Part shown: piece after piece, positions 34,333-45,100 of the stretch | How positions within the stretch are numbered: position 1 is the first letter of the stretch | How the letters are laid out: the number at the start of each line of letters is the position of its first letter | Assembly (NCBI GenBank): GCA_038025085.1 | Contig: CM076144.1 | Span: forward strand, 33,353,501 to 33,417,500 | Reading direction: 5' to 3' | Length of the DNA stretch: 64,000 nucleotides | Origin: Tetragonia tetragonoides | Taxonomy: Eukaryota; Streptophyta; Magnoliopsida; Caryophyllales; Aizoaceae | Made by a program: the position numbers and the translations under genes | Notes under the pieces: generated by a model | Databases searched by the model: none | What the model saw: only the letters and a program-made list of their open reading frames with translations | What the model was told of the DNA's origin: nothing

Positions 34333-35828
34333 TGATAAGTGTTTATTTGTATATATTTTTCGTAGATTTTAGTTCTAGTTTGTTAGGTTAGTTGATGATT
34401 TTCCTTCTCTTTTATTAGTTTTATTCCCTTTTGTTTTAGTTTACGCTTTTGGTTTATTTTATTCTGTAGAGAATAAATTGAGAGCAAAATGTGCCATCTT
34501 GTGGGTGGAATGACCCCAAGCGTTGAGAGGAGTGAAAAAGACACCCGGACTTGAGCAAGGACGACCGAAGAGTGCGAGCAAGAACCAAGAACAAGTCCAA
34601 ATGATGAACCACGGGCAAGTCATGTCTCAAACATGCTTGTGGTTCACCTTCAAGGGTCAAGGAAGTGAAGAAAGATACCAATCTCTACCGCAAGCATAAA
34701 GGGCGAACCCCAACCTACTTGTGGTTCGGTACCTAGCATGTGTCTCACTAAAAATGCTCAGGTGCGAACCGCAACCTGCTCGCGGTTCGGACCTAACAGC
34801 ATGCAGATTGTTATTTTAGGCTGCGGTTCACCTCTTTTCACTTAAAAACTCCATTTTAAAGCCTAATTTTGGGGGGAGACTTAGAGAACCCTTATGTTAT
34901 TCTATTCAAAACCTAGTTTTAGTTCTCTAAAGAAGTCTAACCTCCATAGTTAGATTGAAGAACTTCATCTCTTAGATTTCTAGAGTAGTTGAACTTTATT
35001 TTGGGAAGATTATCGAAGGCCTTTGTAAGATCTTCTTGACCCTTCTATTTTCTCTTTCTCTCTCTTCTTTACTTATTTCTCTTGTGTTGAATATTATGTC
35101 TTGGTTAATTAAAGTTGATGACTTTATGATGTTTAGTAGCTAATTTCTCTTATTAGAGTTGAGATTAGCCTAACCATGGTGTTTTGATGCTTGGATGATG
35201 TGAATATATTGTGATTGAATGAGTTATTGTGCATTTAGCTTTGTGAACTCCAAGTGTTTGATAAAATGCCTAAGTGAGAACTTGGCTTATCTTTTGTGTA
35301 ATTAACTTAAAACCGAAAGGGGGTAAGGTAATCATAGTAGTTTCATTGACGAAACAAATGGATTCAACCACGAAAGTAGGTAGATTTCCTTTTGGAGATG
35401 CTTGAGCTAGGTGTTGCTTAATGAGCCTAATAAAGCTTGACCCCATGAAAATATGTGGAAGGGTGGAATTGGGTATTTCTTTGGTGACCTTGAGAGAGGC
35501 GCTTAGTCATTCATTGACCTAGTATCTCTACACAATTGGTCATTTGATTGCATGCTATTTTTTAATCCATTATTTTAGAGCATCATTAGTTGGGTGAACC
35601 CCCAACTCTAGCTTTAATCCTTGATTTTATAATTGTGATTGTTCTATTCCATCTTATTAGATTGTCATCCTAGTTTAGCTTTAGGTTTAATTAAATTATA
35701 TCAACAACAAATTTACCCAATTTGCTTAGCTTTCTCAATTTTGGACATTTTGGTAATCGAAATACCCTCGCTCCTCTTGGGAGACGATAATACTACTTCG
35801 ATAAACCCGTGCACTTGCGGGACTATCA
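34333..35828 (+). repeat. Gypsy-type LTR 'B', plus orientation
   Basis: Begins TGATAAGTGTTTATTTGTA and ends CACTTGCGGGACTATCA (35812-35828); 1496 bp. It is the inverted counterpart of LTR A. It is preceded by a PPT-like region; after it there is no primer-binding site, in keeping with a 3' LTR. Short frames inside are shadows. Confidence 0.8.
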
Positions 35829-36164
35829 ACAGAGTACCAACCAAAGATAGAGAAGTAAAGAAAGGTAATGTTAGTATTTGAATTTTGTTGGGGCGTTTGT
35901 TTCTGGGCTTTATCCCTGTTCCGTTGCACGCGCACGACTGTGTACTGGCCCGAGTCCAGCAGTATTGGTTGAACGCATATCTAACGAATAAGGACTGGGT
36001 ACTTGTTGCGTGTAGGTCGCTCTGATAGTCTATATGTAAAGAGCCCATTACACCTTGACACTTTCAGCTATTTAGATCAAACCTTGCCCAATTTTGTCTT
36101 TTATGGCATGGCCCAACTTCATCACTCTTGTTTGAACAAGTTTTATTACATTGGGGTTGTTTAG
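35829..36164. other. Spacer, no gene seen
   Basis: Mixed-composition sequence with 'cgttgcacgcgcacgactgtgtactggcccgagtccagcag' of higher GC. No frame with recognisable product. Confidence 0.35.
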
Positions 36165-37101
36165 GGCCAAATTATCAAATTGGTATTTTTATTGTGGAGG
36201 GAGTGACAAATTGGTATTTTTTTTTCTCCAGCGACATTTACACATTTTTATTGGTCTCCGGTGACACATAAGTATTATTATTGTGACTCAACGACACTTA
36301 CCCCCAAAAAATCCCCCCGACAAAATCTTCTTATTTTTTTTATTGTTTTTTTAGCATTTACTACTAATTTCTACCATTTTGTTCTGTTTCAGTTGCAATT
36401 TTTATATTTACTGTTCATTTTTAATATCTTAAAATACTGAAAATATATCCGCGTTCATTTTCTCTCTCAAATTGAATTCTACATGTTCAAAACTTTAAAA
36501 ATGGGGTTAAAGTTAGAGTTCTTCACCAAACCAGAGAGAACCCCAATTCACCCAATTGAGAAAACTCAATTCACCCAATTCATGCCGCCTTCTCACTCGA
36601 AGAGCACAAGCAAGGGGGTAAGTGAATTAATTCAATTGTTGCTAAGCTTTGCATCTCTTTCTTAGTTGTTGTCACTCACCAGTACAAAAGGGAAATCTAT
36701 GAGGTGATGATTGAAGATGAAAGGGGTAGACAGCTCAAAAAAGAGAGTAGGAAGCTCAGACAAAAGAGGAGAGGAAGGTGAAAATTAAAGATGAGAGATG
36801 TTGGTTTTTTTAGGAAACAAAATAAATGTAATCATTTTAAAACAATATAGTTGAAAATGACAAAAAAACACAACAAGTGTTTTCGAAAAAGGAAAGAAAC
36901 TAGTAATAAATGCTAAAAATACTAAAAAATAAGAAGATTCCGTCGGGGCGGGATTTTTGGGGGTAAAGTGTCATTAAGTCACAATAAAAATACTTATGTG
37001 TCGCCGAAGATAATTAAAAAGACCTAAATGTCACCGGAGAAAAAGAAAATACCAATCTGTCACTCCGTTCCTAATACAAATACCAACTTGGTAATTTGGC
37101 C
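36165..37101. mobile_element. Third Mutator-like element, about 210-bp TIRs
   Basis: Left end GGCCAAATTATCAAATTGG and right end (opposite strand) GGCCAAATTACCAAGTTGG. The inverted repeats continue through GACACATAAGTATT, TTATTGTGACT, CCCCCAAAAA and 'atcttcttatttttt' to 'gcatttactactaatttct'. The 9-bp flanks GTTGTTTAG (36156-36164) and GGTGTTTAT (37102-37110) match at 7 positions. The centre (36460-36640) has a short frame ending at a donor-like GGGGGTAAGTG (around 36614), possibly a captured exon, unidentified. Confidence 0.7.
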
Positions 37102-37191
37102 GGTGTTTATTGTGGTCATTAATTTTTGGAAACCATTTCCTAACAATAATAGTACAAAAAATTGTGTGGACTTAGTTCATGCTAGACCAAT

Positions 37192-37352
37192 ACTTTATAT
37201 GGAGTCATCCCTCTAATAGTGGAGTCACCCCATACTTCACCTAGAGTCACCCCTCTAATAGTGGAGCCACCCCTCTAATAGTGGAGTCACCCCTCAAATT
37301 TATACTTGGCGTCACCGGCCCCTATAATAGTGGAGCTACCCCTTACTTCACA
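37192..37352. repeat. Short tandem repeat, about 21-bp unit
   Basis: Four to six imperfect copies of a unit like CCTCTAATAGTGGAGTCACC, interspersed with 'acttcacctagagtcacc' and 'cttcacatggagcca'. Non-coding. Confidence 0.75.
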
Positions 37353-38300
37353 TGGAGCCATAATTACTAATGAAGATTGCAAAATTTCTTACACAGTACA
37401 AAAACTTGTATAAAACGGTTTTTTTGCAAGTTTTGATGCGAAGAGGAGTCACTTTTAGATAAAATAAGGGTCAATGCTCACCATAAATGACCCCTATATT
37501 TCTAAACAGTGACCCCATATGTCTGTGGATTGGTCTCACATAAAACAATCTAAATTTCTTATCATGTTTCACTAACCAACAAGCCTGATTGTAAAATTGT
37601 GAGGTAAATTATACTCGATTTTCGGATAGTTTCCGTTACGCCATGGTCATCGTTCCTATTTATATGAGTTAATAGTCTACTTTCTAATAACTATAATAGT
37701 AAAGGATCATAGCCTCCTCATCTTCATTTACCCTTAAAGGAAAATGTATCTATATACCAAGTGTAACTTACACCAATTTTAATATTTCTATCTCTCTCCT
37801 CTCCCATTTATCAACATATCCAAACTATCATCTGAAATCCAAGAGAGCATGGTCCCCACTTTTCCTCCCCTCACATAAATATTAATGTATAAGTATTACA
37901 CTTGGTGTATGTCAATCACTTTCCTTGTCTAAAACTGTTATTTATGGCGATTAATGTCATCTTTGATCTTGGCATTATTCATACCCAAATATACACAGAT
38001 TAAGAAAAAACTCAACTCGATGCTAATCTGATTATTAAACCTCAAAACACAAATGAGATTTTTATTTTTGAACATATTAGCCATAATTAAACAATGGGTA
38101 ATTGACGGTCAGAGTTCATAATCAAGATGAGAAAATGCTAGTTTATGTCATTGTCATTCATATATTGGCAAAGACAAAATGACTGAAGCTAAAATAAAGA
38201 CAAAATGACTTATTCAAACCGAGTAAAAGATACTACAAAAATCTCAAAGAGAACAAGTAAAGTTGTGGTTATAACAACCGAATCAAAATCACACCATCTA
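37353..38300. other. Spacer upstream of psaD
   Basis: No coding sequence. 37730-37930 has two inverted 'gtgtaac/acttggtgta' arms (aagtgtaacttacacc ... gtattacacttggtgtatg), probably a small MITE with poor ends. Confidence 0.35.
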
Positions 38301-38457
38301 ATTGGTCTAACCATATCACCTTATCCATAACTCCACCCTACACCATCCTATCAAAAATCCCACTACAACAACAACCACCCTACTCCTCTTACCTTCCCCA
38401 TAACTCATCCCATTCTCTCTCAACTCCACATTTCTCTCTTTGGCACAAACACCCATC
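38301..38457 (+). promoter_or_regulatory. psaD proximal promoter and 5' leader
   Basis: There is no TATA box in the 150 bases before the ATG; instead there is a pyrimidine-rich leader (cattctctctcaactccac, tttctctctttgg). CTTATCC at 38320 is an inverted I-box (GATAAG core), a known light-response motif, and ATTGG at 38301 is an inverted CCAAT box. TATA-less promoters working through a pyrimidine-rich initiator are known for tobacco psaD. The assignment here is by analogy. Confidence 0.5.
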
Positions 38458-39099
38458 ATGGCAATGGCAACCCAAGCCACCCTTTTCACCCCATCTTCCC
38501 TTTCCTCCTCGAAAGGCGGTGCAGATCACCGCCTTTCATCCTCCTTCAAATCATCCTCTACCCTCTCATTCTCCTCCAAAACCACCACCCCAAAACGGTG
38601 GATCAAGGCGGCCGCAGCCGAGGGCTCAGCCGCTGCACCAGCAGCGGCCGAACCCGAGGCCCCAGCAGGCTTCACCCCACCCGAACTCGACCCAAACACC
38701 CCATCCCCAATCTTTGCAGGAAGCACTGGCGGTCTCCTCAGGAAAGCACAAGTAGAAGAATTCTACGTGATTACATGGGAATCGCCAAAGGAGCAAATCT
38801 TCGAGATGCCAACAGGTGGAGCAGCAATAATGAGAGAAGGACCAAACTTGCTAAAACTTGCACGTAAGGAACAATGCTTAGCTCTTGGAACTAGACTTAG
38901 GTCTAAATACAAGATTAAGTACCAATTTTACAGGGTGTTTCCAAATGGTGAAGTTCAGTATTTGCACCCTAAGGATGGTGTTTACCCTGAGAAGGTTAAC
39001 CCAGGAAGGCAAGGTGTTGGTCAGAATATGAGGTCTATTGGTAAGAATGTTAGCCCTATTGAGGTTAAGTTCACTGGCAAACAAGCTTATGATTTGTAA
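38458..39099 (+). CDS. psaD: Photosystem I reaction centre subunit II (PsaD), plastid precursor
   Basis: A single uninterrupted exon of 213 codons. Start chosen at ATG 38458 ([17 protein letters not shown]), which matches the spinach precursor start; the frame extends upstream only through non-ATG codons. Residues 1 to about 55 form a Ser/Thr-rich chloroplast transit peptide and about 56-75 the Ala/Glu-rich mature N-terminus. Then comes the highly conserved stromal core: [80 protein letters not shown] and the basic C-terminal clamp ending KQAYDL. PsaD sits on the stromal face of photosystem I and docks ferredoxin, allowing electron transfer from the terminal Fe-S clusters; it also stabilises PsaC and PsaE binding. 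All regions look intact. Confidence 0.97.
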   Translation: MAMATQATLFTPSSLSSSKGGADHRLSSSFKSSSTLSFSSKTTTPKRWIKAAAAEGSAAAPAAAEPEAPAGFTPPELDPNTPSPIFAGSTGGLLRKAQVEEFYVITWESPKEQIFEMPTGGAAIMREGPNLLKLARKEQCLALGTRLRSKYKIKYQFYRVFPNGEVQYLHPKDGVYPEKVNPGRQGVGQNMRSIGKNVSPIEVKFTGKQAYDL

Positions 39100-39688
39100 G
39101 AGGTTACAATTCGATCAATTTCAACACTCTGCTACAATATAATTTGTGATTATTATTAATGTGAGTATTGATTGTAATCTTGTTTAATTGTTAAGACTAT
39201 ATGGAGTACATTTCTTCTTCATGCCAATGATGATTTACATCTATGTTGTTTCAAGTTTTATTTATTTTGTATGTGATGCTGTATGAGTATTTTATATTTG
39301 GTGTTGTGTGTCAGTTTTTGATCATGCATATAATTAGCTGGTTGGATGTAGTATATAGTATCGATATGTAGATTATGTACAATGTACATCTCTGCTCATC
39401 ACCTATGAGATCGCCTTATAAAAGTTTTTGTGCTTGGGTCAACATAATATGAGATAATCATAAAGCTAAGGGATCAAAATTGGGTTTAGGCTAGAAGCAG
39501 GCCAAACCTTGTGCGTTTTTACCCATGGATAATGCCAGCAAGCTGCTTGGGCTTGGGCTGGGCTCGCGGGTCGGTCCTTATAAATTTACACAAATACTTT
39601 GTCCATACCCATCTATTTTATGGGCCAGATAAGCTGGTGTCATGGGCTGACCCGTCTTTAATCAGCTCGGCATAAATAAAGTTTGGAT
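39100..39688. other. psaD 3' flank and spacer
   Basis: The first 150 or so bases (to about 39240) look like a U/A-rich 3' UTR (tattattaatgtgag; gtaatcttgtttaattg). The rest is spacer with one GC-rich stretch (39530-39660). No gene. Confidence 0.45.
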
Positions 39689-39806
39689 ATATACTCTTAC
39701 AATTTCTACAAAAACTTAGCTTGTGTGGACTTAGTCCTCAAATTTACTTGGTCCACAGTGAATTAAGTTCACACAAGACATGTTGTAAAGTTTCTCTTCT
39801 AAGATT
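39689..39806. mobile_element. Small MITE related to 10755-10921
   Basis: 'ttgtgtggacttagtcc' on the left faces 'ggtccacagtgaattaagttcacacaagac' on the right, with outer arms CTTACAATTTC and 'ttgtaaagtttc'. Same arm motif as the element at 10755-10921. Confidence 0.5.
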
Positions 39807-40145
39807 CATGGCTTATGAAATCCAAATGGTTTAGTATTAATAAGCTAGTTCGATCTTATTTGTGACAGATTGTCACTTGGAGAAATATGTCGGCGTGTTT
39901 TATTTCAGTAAAGATATTCTGTACTATTTTGTGTGTCATCTCCTGTCCCACCCCCTTATACATTTGACACATCAGCTTTTAACTTTTATTCTTTATTAAA
40001 ATGGGATGCATGACAAAATCACGGACGGTCAGGATGTGATTAGGACATAGAGTGATACATATAAGGAAACAGAAGATCCGTATTGGTTTTATTTGCCCTT
40101 TACGATTAATGAAACCTCATGTTAATTAAGATTAGATAAGACATA

Positions 40146-40394
40146 CTCCCTCCGTCCCAAATTTAACTTTACATGTTCACAGTGTCCAATACGCTACATT
40201 GACCATAAATATTTATGATTACATAACTATAGAACTTATAATAATATGATATTTTGAAAATAATATTTAATATAAATTTAGCAATACTATTTTCACATTC
40301 TAAAATTTTGTAACTTTTCACAAATATGTAGTCAAAATTCACAAACTTTGACCTTAAAAAGTTCAATGTAAAGATAAACTTGGGACAAATGGAG
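40146..40394. mobile_element. Stowaway MITE, 249 bp
   Basis: CTCCCTCCGTCCCAAATTTA at the left and 'taaacttgggacaaatggag' at the right, with TA duplications at 40144-40145 and 40395-40396. Best preserved of the Stowaway copies in this window. Confidence 0.85.
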
Positions 40395-40419
40395 TATACC
40401 TTAGCTTGCATTGCAAATA

Positions 40420-41412
40420 TCTTACCTTAATATTAAAACACAGTGCGACGCTCCCAAAACTTGCCTGGTGATGACACGTAGGACACTAACTAAGAGGACC
40501 ACGTTCGTGTGAGGATGCCACGTAAACGACACGTAAGCATAAGCTCGCCACATACCATAACGCATCATCCAAGTGTCATCCATTAATGCCTTATCATTAG
40601 TTGAGTTTATTACATATTTATTAGGATATTTTCAAATTACAAAATAAAATAACTTTAGTTACGTAACTCAAAAAATTTTAATTTTTACCCCATCGGATTG
40701 GATTCCAAAAATACTTCAAAATGAGATATATATGTGTCCTATAATCTTTGGTAGAAGCTAAATGGAGAAGACATGTAGGGTGACTATATTTCAATTATTT
40801 AAAATGACAGGTAATCTAAATATATTTTTATTTATTCTAATTAAAAAATTATTGTCTATATATTTATCTTCCTTACTAAATACAAAATCACAGTGCAATT
40901 TTACCAGTCTCGCCATGTTAACTCTTATGAGGTCTCTCCTATCTTTAGGATATCACCTAATACAGTCTAACCATGTGGTATCACCCTTGCCATACTGCAT
41001 GTGACATTTCTACTAGTCACTGCTATCTTTTTAGTCACCATATGATTCACCTTTCCCCATGTGGCGCAGATATGACTCTTACCATGTGTTGTATTTAATT
41101 CGTTAATTACCTGTCAATGTACCAGTACGATACGTTGGCATTGAATTAGAAGTTTAATAAAAAGATACAGATTTAGATCTTAAAATTTACTTAGTCATGT
41201 CTTCACTTTGAAAAGTCCATTTTTAAATCTATAAACACGTTGTGGAGTTATTGAAGTGAACTTTTTTTTACCCTATTTATATTACGAACAAATGAAGTTC
41301 GACATATTATTCATTTCTAAGTCTTATATAAATACCTACTACATGTAATGAAGAAAAAACTAAATAAAAGATTAACCCTGATGCATCGCTCGGGTGCCAA
41401 AACTTGTGCTAG
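40420..41412 (+). mobile_element. Candidate non-autonomous Helitron
   Basis: The 5' end TCTTACCTTAATATTAAAAC follows an A, and TC...TATTAAAA is the usual plant Helitron start. Near the 3' end 'ACCCTGATGCATCGCTCGGGT' (41374 on) can form a GC hairpin around the palindrome GATGCATC, then CTAG at 41409-41412. The hairpin-to-CTRR distance is a few bases longer than usual and the base after CTAG is G rather than T. No Rep/helicase. Confidence 0.45.
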
Positions 41413-41894
41413 GCTCAAAGCTAGACAATTTGAGGCGGATGCTTCGAGTCAAAACGTGTGGAGCCTCCAAATTCATTGAAAAGAAAAGATACGAAAAGGT
41501 CAATACGAGATGACTAATTGGCTACTTTAATACAATAATGTTTTCCCGCGGTGCCTACGGTTAATTGGCTATCTTATACGGACCACGGAGTAATACGTAG
41601 AGAAGAATATTACAAGTGAATTATTTCTTCCCATACGGATTTTTTGTGTTTCCTTATATAGTTATATATGTATCACTTCATGTGTCAAACACATTCTATT
41701 CATTCGTGATTTTATTTGTCATATATTCTAATTTAATAATAAATAAAATTTAAAAGCTGATATGTCGAATGTAAAAGGAAGTCGGACAAAAGATTGATAC
41801 ACAAAGTGGTATAGAAAATCCTTACTGTATTTCTACTTGGAAACTGAAAATGGAGCCTGCAAATTGGAACACGTAAAGTATGAGGACCAATAAC

Positions 41895-42075
41895 CAACAA
41901 GTACTTAGATGAGTTGGTGAGGGACTCTTCTATCTTAAGCAGAGATCTCGCGTTCGAGACCCTGTGAATGCAGCAGTATTAAATACTTGTTGGGAGAGAT
42001 TAACCGCCCTTGTAGTCCCACCCGGCTCGGTCCGAATTCAACCGGACGATCTCAGACCAAAAAAAAAAAAAAAAG
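41895..42075 (+). mobile_element. tRNA-derived SINE with 18-bp target duplication
   Basis: AGTATGAGGACCAATAAC stands at 41877-41894 and, perfectly, at 42076-42093. The body includes an A-box-like 'gatgagttggtgaggg', a B-box-like GCGTTCGAGACCC (41951-41963) and a 15-16 base A-tail. Perfect duplications mean a recent insertion. Confidence 0.9.
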
Positions 42076-42093
42076 AGTATGAGGACCAATAAC

Positions 42094-42583
42094 TCCGGGT
42101 AACTCAAGGATAACTATTTGATTTGCCCAATGAGAAAGCAAAAAATAGAATAACACACTACTTTTTAATTTGGAAAATCTCTTAGACTCAATAAGAATTA
42201 AAAACCATTACCCACGTTTAAATTTTCATAATAAAAATTTTCGATCTTATTAGACCAAAGAAGTCAAACTAAAGGTAACTCATAATCTGAACACTAAAAT
42301 TAAGATTCTGTTCTCTTCAACTTATTCATTAAGTATTCACTAAATTTAAGTTTAGTTCAATAAAATTATAGTTCAATTAAGTAAAAGTATGTTTATTTCA
42401 GAAAACTTTCGTTCAGTTCGGTAAAAGATTTTACTTTTTTTTATTTCTTTGCAAATTCTTTAAAAAGAAATTTACTTAAATATGTTTCAGTAAATTTCAA
42501 TTTAGTTTTGTCCAGATAAATTCTGAAAAAGATCGGTCTAAATCTGAGCCTATCTTCCATCAGACACTCGTTTGTTTCGACCC
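42094..42583. other. AT-rich spacer, no gene seen
   Basis: 42300-42540 repeats words such as 'agtaaa', 'tcagttcggtaaaag' and 'ttcagtaaatttc', suggesting a decayed MITE of the 'gaactgaactgaa' kind seen in the lipoxygenase intron. No frame. Confidence 0.35.
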
Positions 42584-42593
42584 TTCAAGCTAC

Positions 42594-42636
42594 TTCTTCT
42601 TCATTTTTTTTTTTTTTTTTTTTTTTTGAGAAACGA
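42594..42636 (-). mobile_element. Minimal poly(A) retroposon with 10-bp target duplication
   Basis: TTCAAGCTAC at 42584-42593 is repeated exactly at 42637-42646. Between them is only about 43 bases: CTTCTTCA-like sequence, a T-run of about 24 and GAGAAACGA. On the minus strand this is about 9 bases plus a poly(A) tail, as if a LINE inserted almost nothing but tail. Confidence 0.65.
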
Positions 42637-42646
42637 TTCAAGCTAC

Positions 42647-43240
42647 GTCTAGGCTAAAGCTAACACTCAGAAAAAGAACATCAAATTTCTCAACAAGGAA
42701 CGATTACAATTACACCCAATCCATTATTTCATGAACCACAAAGACAAGGAACACAAACTGACCACACGAGAAGAAACGAGTTAAACAAGTAGGTTGACAC
42801 TTCTAAGGTTATAAATGATTTGTGCATGTGTAGTTAATATATGTGTATTTGAGCTGTCAAGATACACAAAAATACACCATAATTTTGTACTCACTCTGCC
42901 CTAAAACAAATCTTGTTGGAGTATTTGTTTTTTTAAATTCAAAATTTATAATTATTGACCGTTAATTTATAATTTTTTTTAATGATTTACAATGTAATAA
43001 TATTTTGTTAGATTGATATTCAATTTACATGTGAAAAATCATAGTTTTACTGAATAATTTATCTATTCATATATTCTCACAATTATTTATGCTCAAAGTG
43101 GTGTCCTGGAAATCGTGAAAAAGTAAATCGCAAATTACTAACGCAATTTTTTCCTCACAATACGCCTAACAAGTTTGTCACTCTTTCCCTCTCGATCTCA
43201 TTCCTTCTCTCTCTATCAATTCTCCTTTTCGCTTAGAAAA
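42647..43240. other. Spacer, no gene seen
   Basis: AT-rich. 43175-43240 is CT-rich and could be a leader of the proline-rich frame that follows. Confidence 0.35.
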
Positions 43241-43271
43241 ATAAACACTTTTGAAAAGAAAGAAAAAACCA

Positions 43272-43655
43272 ATGACCCTAGCACCACCAGATCCCCCAAC
43301 CCCCCTCAGACTCAGCCCCCCAAAACTCCCCTGTCAGACCCAACCCAACCCAGCCCCTAACCCTTGGCCCCCACCCCCTGCCCTCACAAACATCCAACCG
43401 TCACCACCCTCAACCCCCGTTAGCCACCAGCCCCCTCATTCAAATTCCCCGTCAGACCCCCCAATCCCCCTAACAACCTGCCCGTCCCACCCCCTTAAAC
43501 CCATCCCCCTCGGTCAGAACCCCCCTTCAATACCCACCCCCACCCTAGTCAGCCCCACTTGTGTATTTTATAGAGGATTGTATTGCAGAGGATCGTCTAA
43601 GAGGTGTTTCTGCTATGTTAAACGAACCAAAATGCTGATTCAATTGGTCAACTGA
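43272..43655 (+). CDS. Proline-rich frame, uncertain; perhaps a LINE ORF1 start
   Basis: From ATG 43272 a C-rich frame of about 127 codons, MTLAPPDPPTPLRLSPPKLP at its start, with PPPALTNIQPSPPSTPVS further on and a non-proline tail after about residue 100. Strong C-richness over 270 bases differs sharply from the flanks. Some plant L1 LINEs have an ORF1 that begins with an APPDPP-like proline-rich segment, so a truncated LINE start is my best guess; a chance C-rich frame is also possible. No partner domain follows. Confidence 0.25.
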   Translation: MTLAPPDPPTPLRLSPPKLPCQTQPNPAPNPWPPPPALTNIQPSPPSTPVSHQPPHSNSPSDPPIPLTTCPSHPLKPIPLGQNPPSIPTPTLVSPTCVFYRGLYCRGSSKRCFCYVKRTKMLIQLVN

Positions 43656-43846
43656 TATTTCGGTTTGCCAATCCCATGAACTGTAACTGAGCCGAAAAAA
43701 CTCGTTTTGAAAATGGTTTCTTTTACCATTTTTATAATATAAAAATCTAGTCAGATATTATTTTAAAAAAACTAATTTTACATTTTAGATTCAATAAAGT
43801 ACAGTCAAAATAATAAAGATATATAGTAAAAATGAATTTTTTAGTT

Positions 43847-44030
43847 TTTTTGGTTTAACCATAGATTCACTAAAGCCATTTGGGCCAAGGCTAATCCTGT
43901 TCGCACCGGGTTGACCCATGAAGGGATAAAGTGCTCTCATAAGTAGTTTCTTCATTCACAATATTCGAACCCTCGACCTTGCTTAAGTGATGAGAGTGTT
44001 GAACCACTCACACCAACCACTTATTGGTTA
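43847..44030 (-). mobile_element. tRNA-derived SINE, minus strand, 19-bp target duplication
   Basis: AAAAATGAATTTTTTAGTT (43828-43846) and AAAAATGAATTCTTTAGTT (44031-44049) differ at one base. On the minus strand the head gives 'aagtggttggtgtgagtgg' (A-box) and GGTTCGAATAT (B-box); the 3' part, cggtgcgaacaggattagcc, is repeated in the truncated copy at 52016-52098. Confidence 0.88.
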
Positions 44031-44049
44031 AAAAATGAATTCTTTAGTT

Positions 44050-44805
44050 ATTAAAGGTTTTATACCAACTTTTTTTTTAAAACAATCGTCATTAGGCAAT
44101 GCATTTAATAACACAAAACCCATTTAACTAGTTACCTACTAATTAATAAAATAATACCTACTAATTAGGAAAATAACAAATTCTCCCCAATTTTGAATCC
44201 TCATTTTCCACACTAATTTATTAGTGAACAAAACCTTCTCGTTTTCTCCCTCCTCTTATTTGCACGATGAATCATCCACTGTCCCATCATTTATGTTTTC
44301 TCTTCCATTACAAAGCACTAACTAGTCGGAGGAATAGGCGATGGCTAGCGGGTTTATGTGGTGGTGGGACAGATAAGAGTGGGGCAAGACAGGGGAGGGC
44401 GGGTATTTGTGGAGAGAAAAAGTGGGGGAGAGGGGGCGTGGGGCAGGGCGTTGCTGACAATCGCACGGTCGAGGAGAAGGTGGAAGAAAGAGGCGGCGCT
44501 GATAGATTTTTGGCGTTAAGGGGACAGGAAGATGGTGGTGATTGGGCTCCATTTCAAATCCGTCGCCTAACATCGCCGCACCGCCCCTTGTTAACATATT
44601 TTGTGTTCATTTGAGGTTTTTCTTCGAAATCTGGCCACCGGAAATTTTTTGGTGGCTCTTGAAAACATTAGGGATTGTAATGGTTGGTAGTGCTAATGGT
44701 GGCTACAAGAGTGGGAACGGCGATGCCTGTGGTGTAGAGATCTGTATTATCTAAAGTTAAGTCTATTAGTTGTATTAATAATTTTGAAAAGTTAGTTCTA
44801 AGCAA
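44050..44805. other. Spacer with a G-rich block, no recognised gene
   Basis: 44340-44530 is G-rich (gtggtgggacagataagagtgg...). A 115-codon frame starting at 44267 crosses it (MNHPLSHHLCFLFHYKALTS...), but its composition is low-complexity and I recognise nothing. Possibly another LINE leader or gene fragment. Confidence 0.3.
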
Positions 44806-45100
44806 AAACCCTAGCCTCCTCCTGTGCTTCTCCTTTATCCTCTCTGAAATCACAACCTTTATTAGGACATATACTAAGGTCGGAAGTGCCGATTTAGGCC
44901 ATTTCAGGCCTGTGATTCATGTTTTCTATCTCTTTTGCCTTGCAGATTTCTAATTTTTGCTGTCTAAATGAAATAAATTTCTCTCCCTTATTTAACTATT
45001 AAAAAAGTTTTTTGACTTTTAGAGAGAGAAGGGGGCTTGAGAGCGAGAGCTCCGATGGCGAAATTTTAGGTGCTAGCCTTTTTCGAGCCATTTGTCCGCC

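Noticed and set aside
35713..36048. Minus-strand 111-codon frame across the LTR B end
   Set aside because: It spans the LTR boundary into unrelated spacer and shows no domain.
37192..37352. Possible CRISPR-like spaced repeats
   Set aside because: Units are tandem and imperfect with no constant spacers, and the DNA is plant nuclear.
38526..39084. Minus-strand and shifted frames over psaD
   Set aside because: Shadows of an intact, conserved plus-strand gene with strong composition bias.
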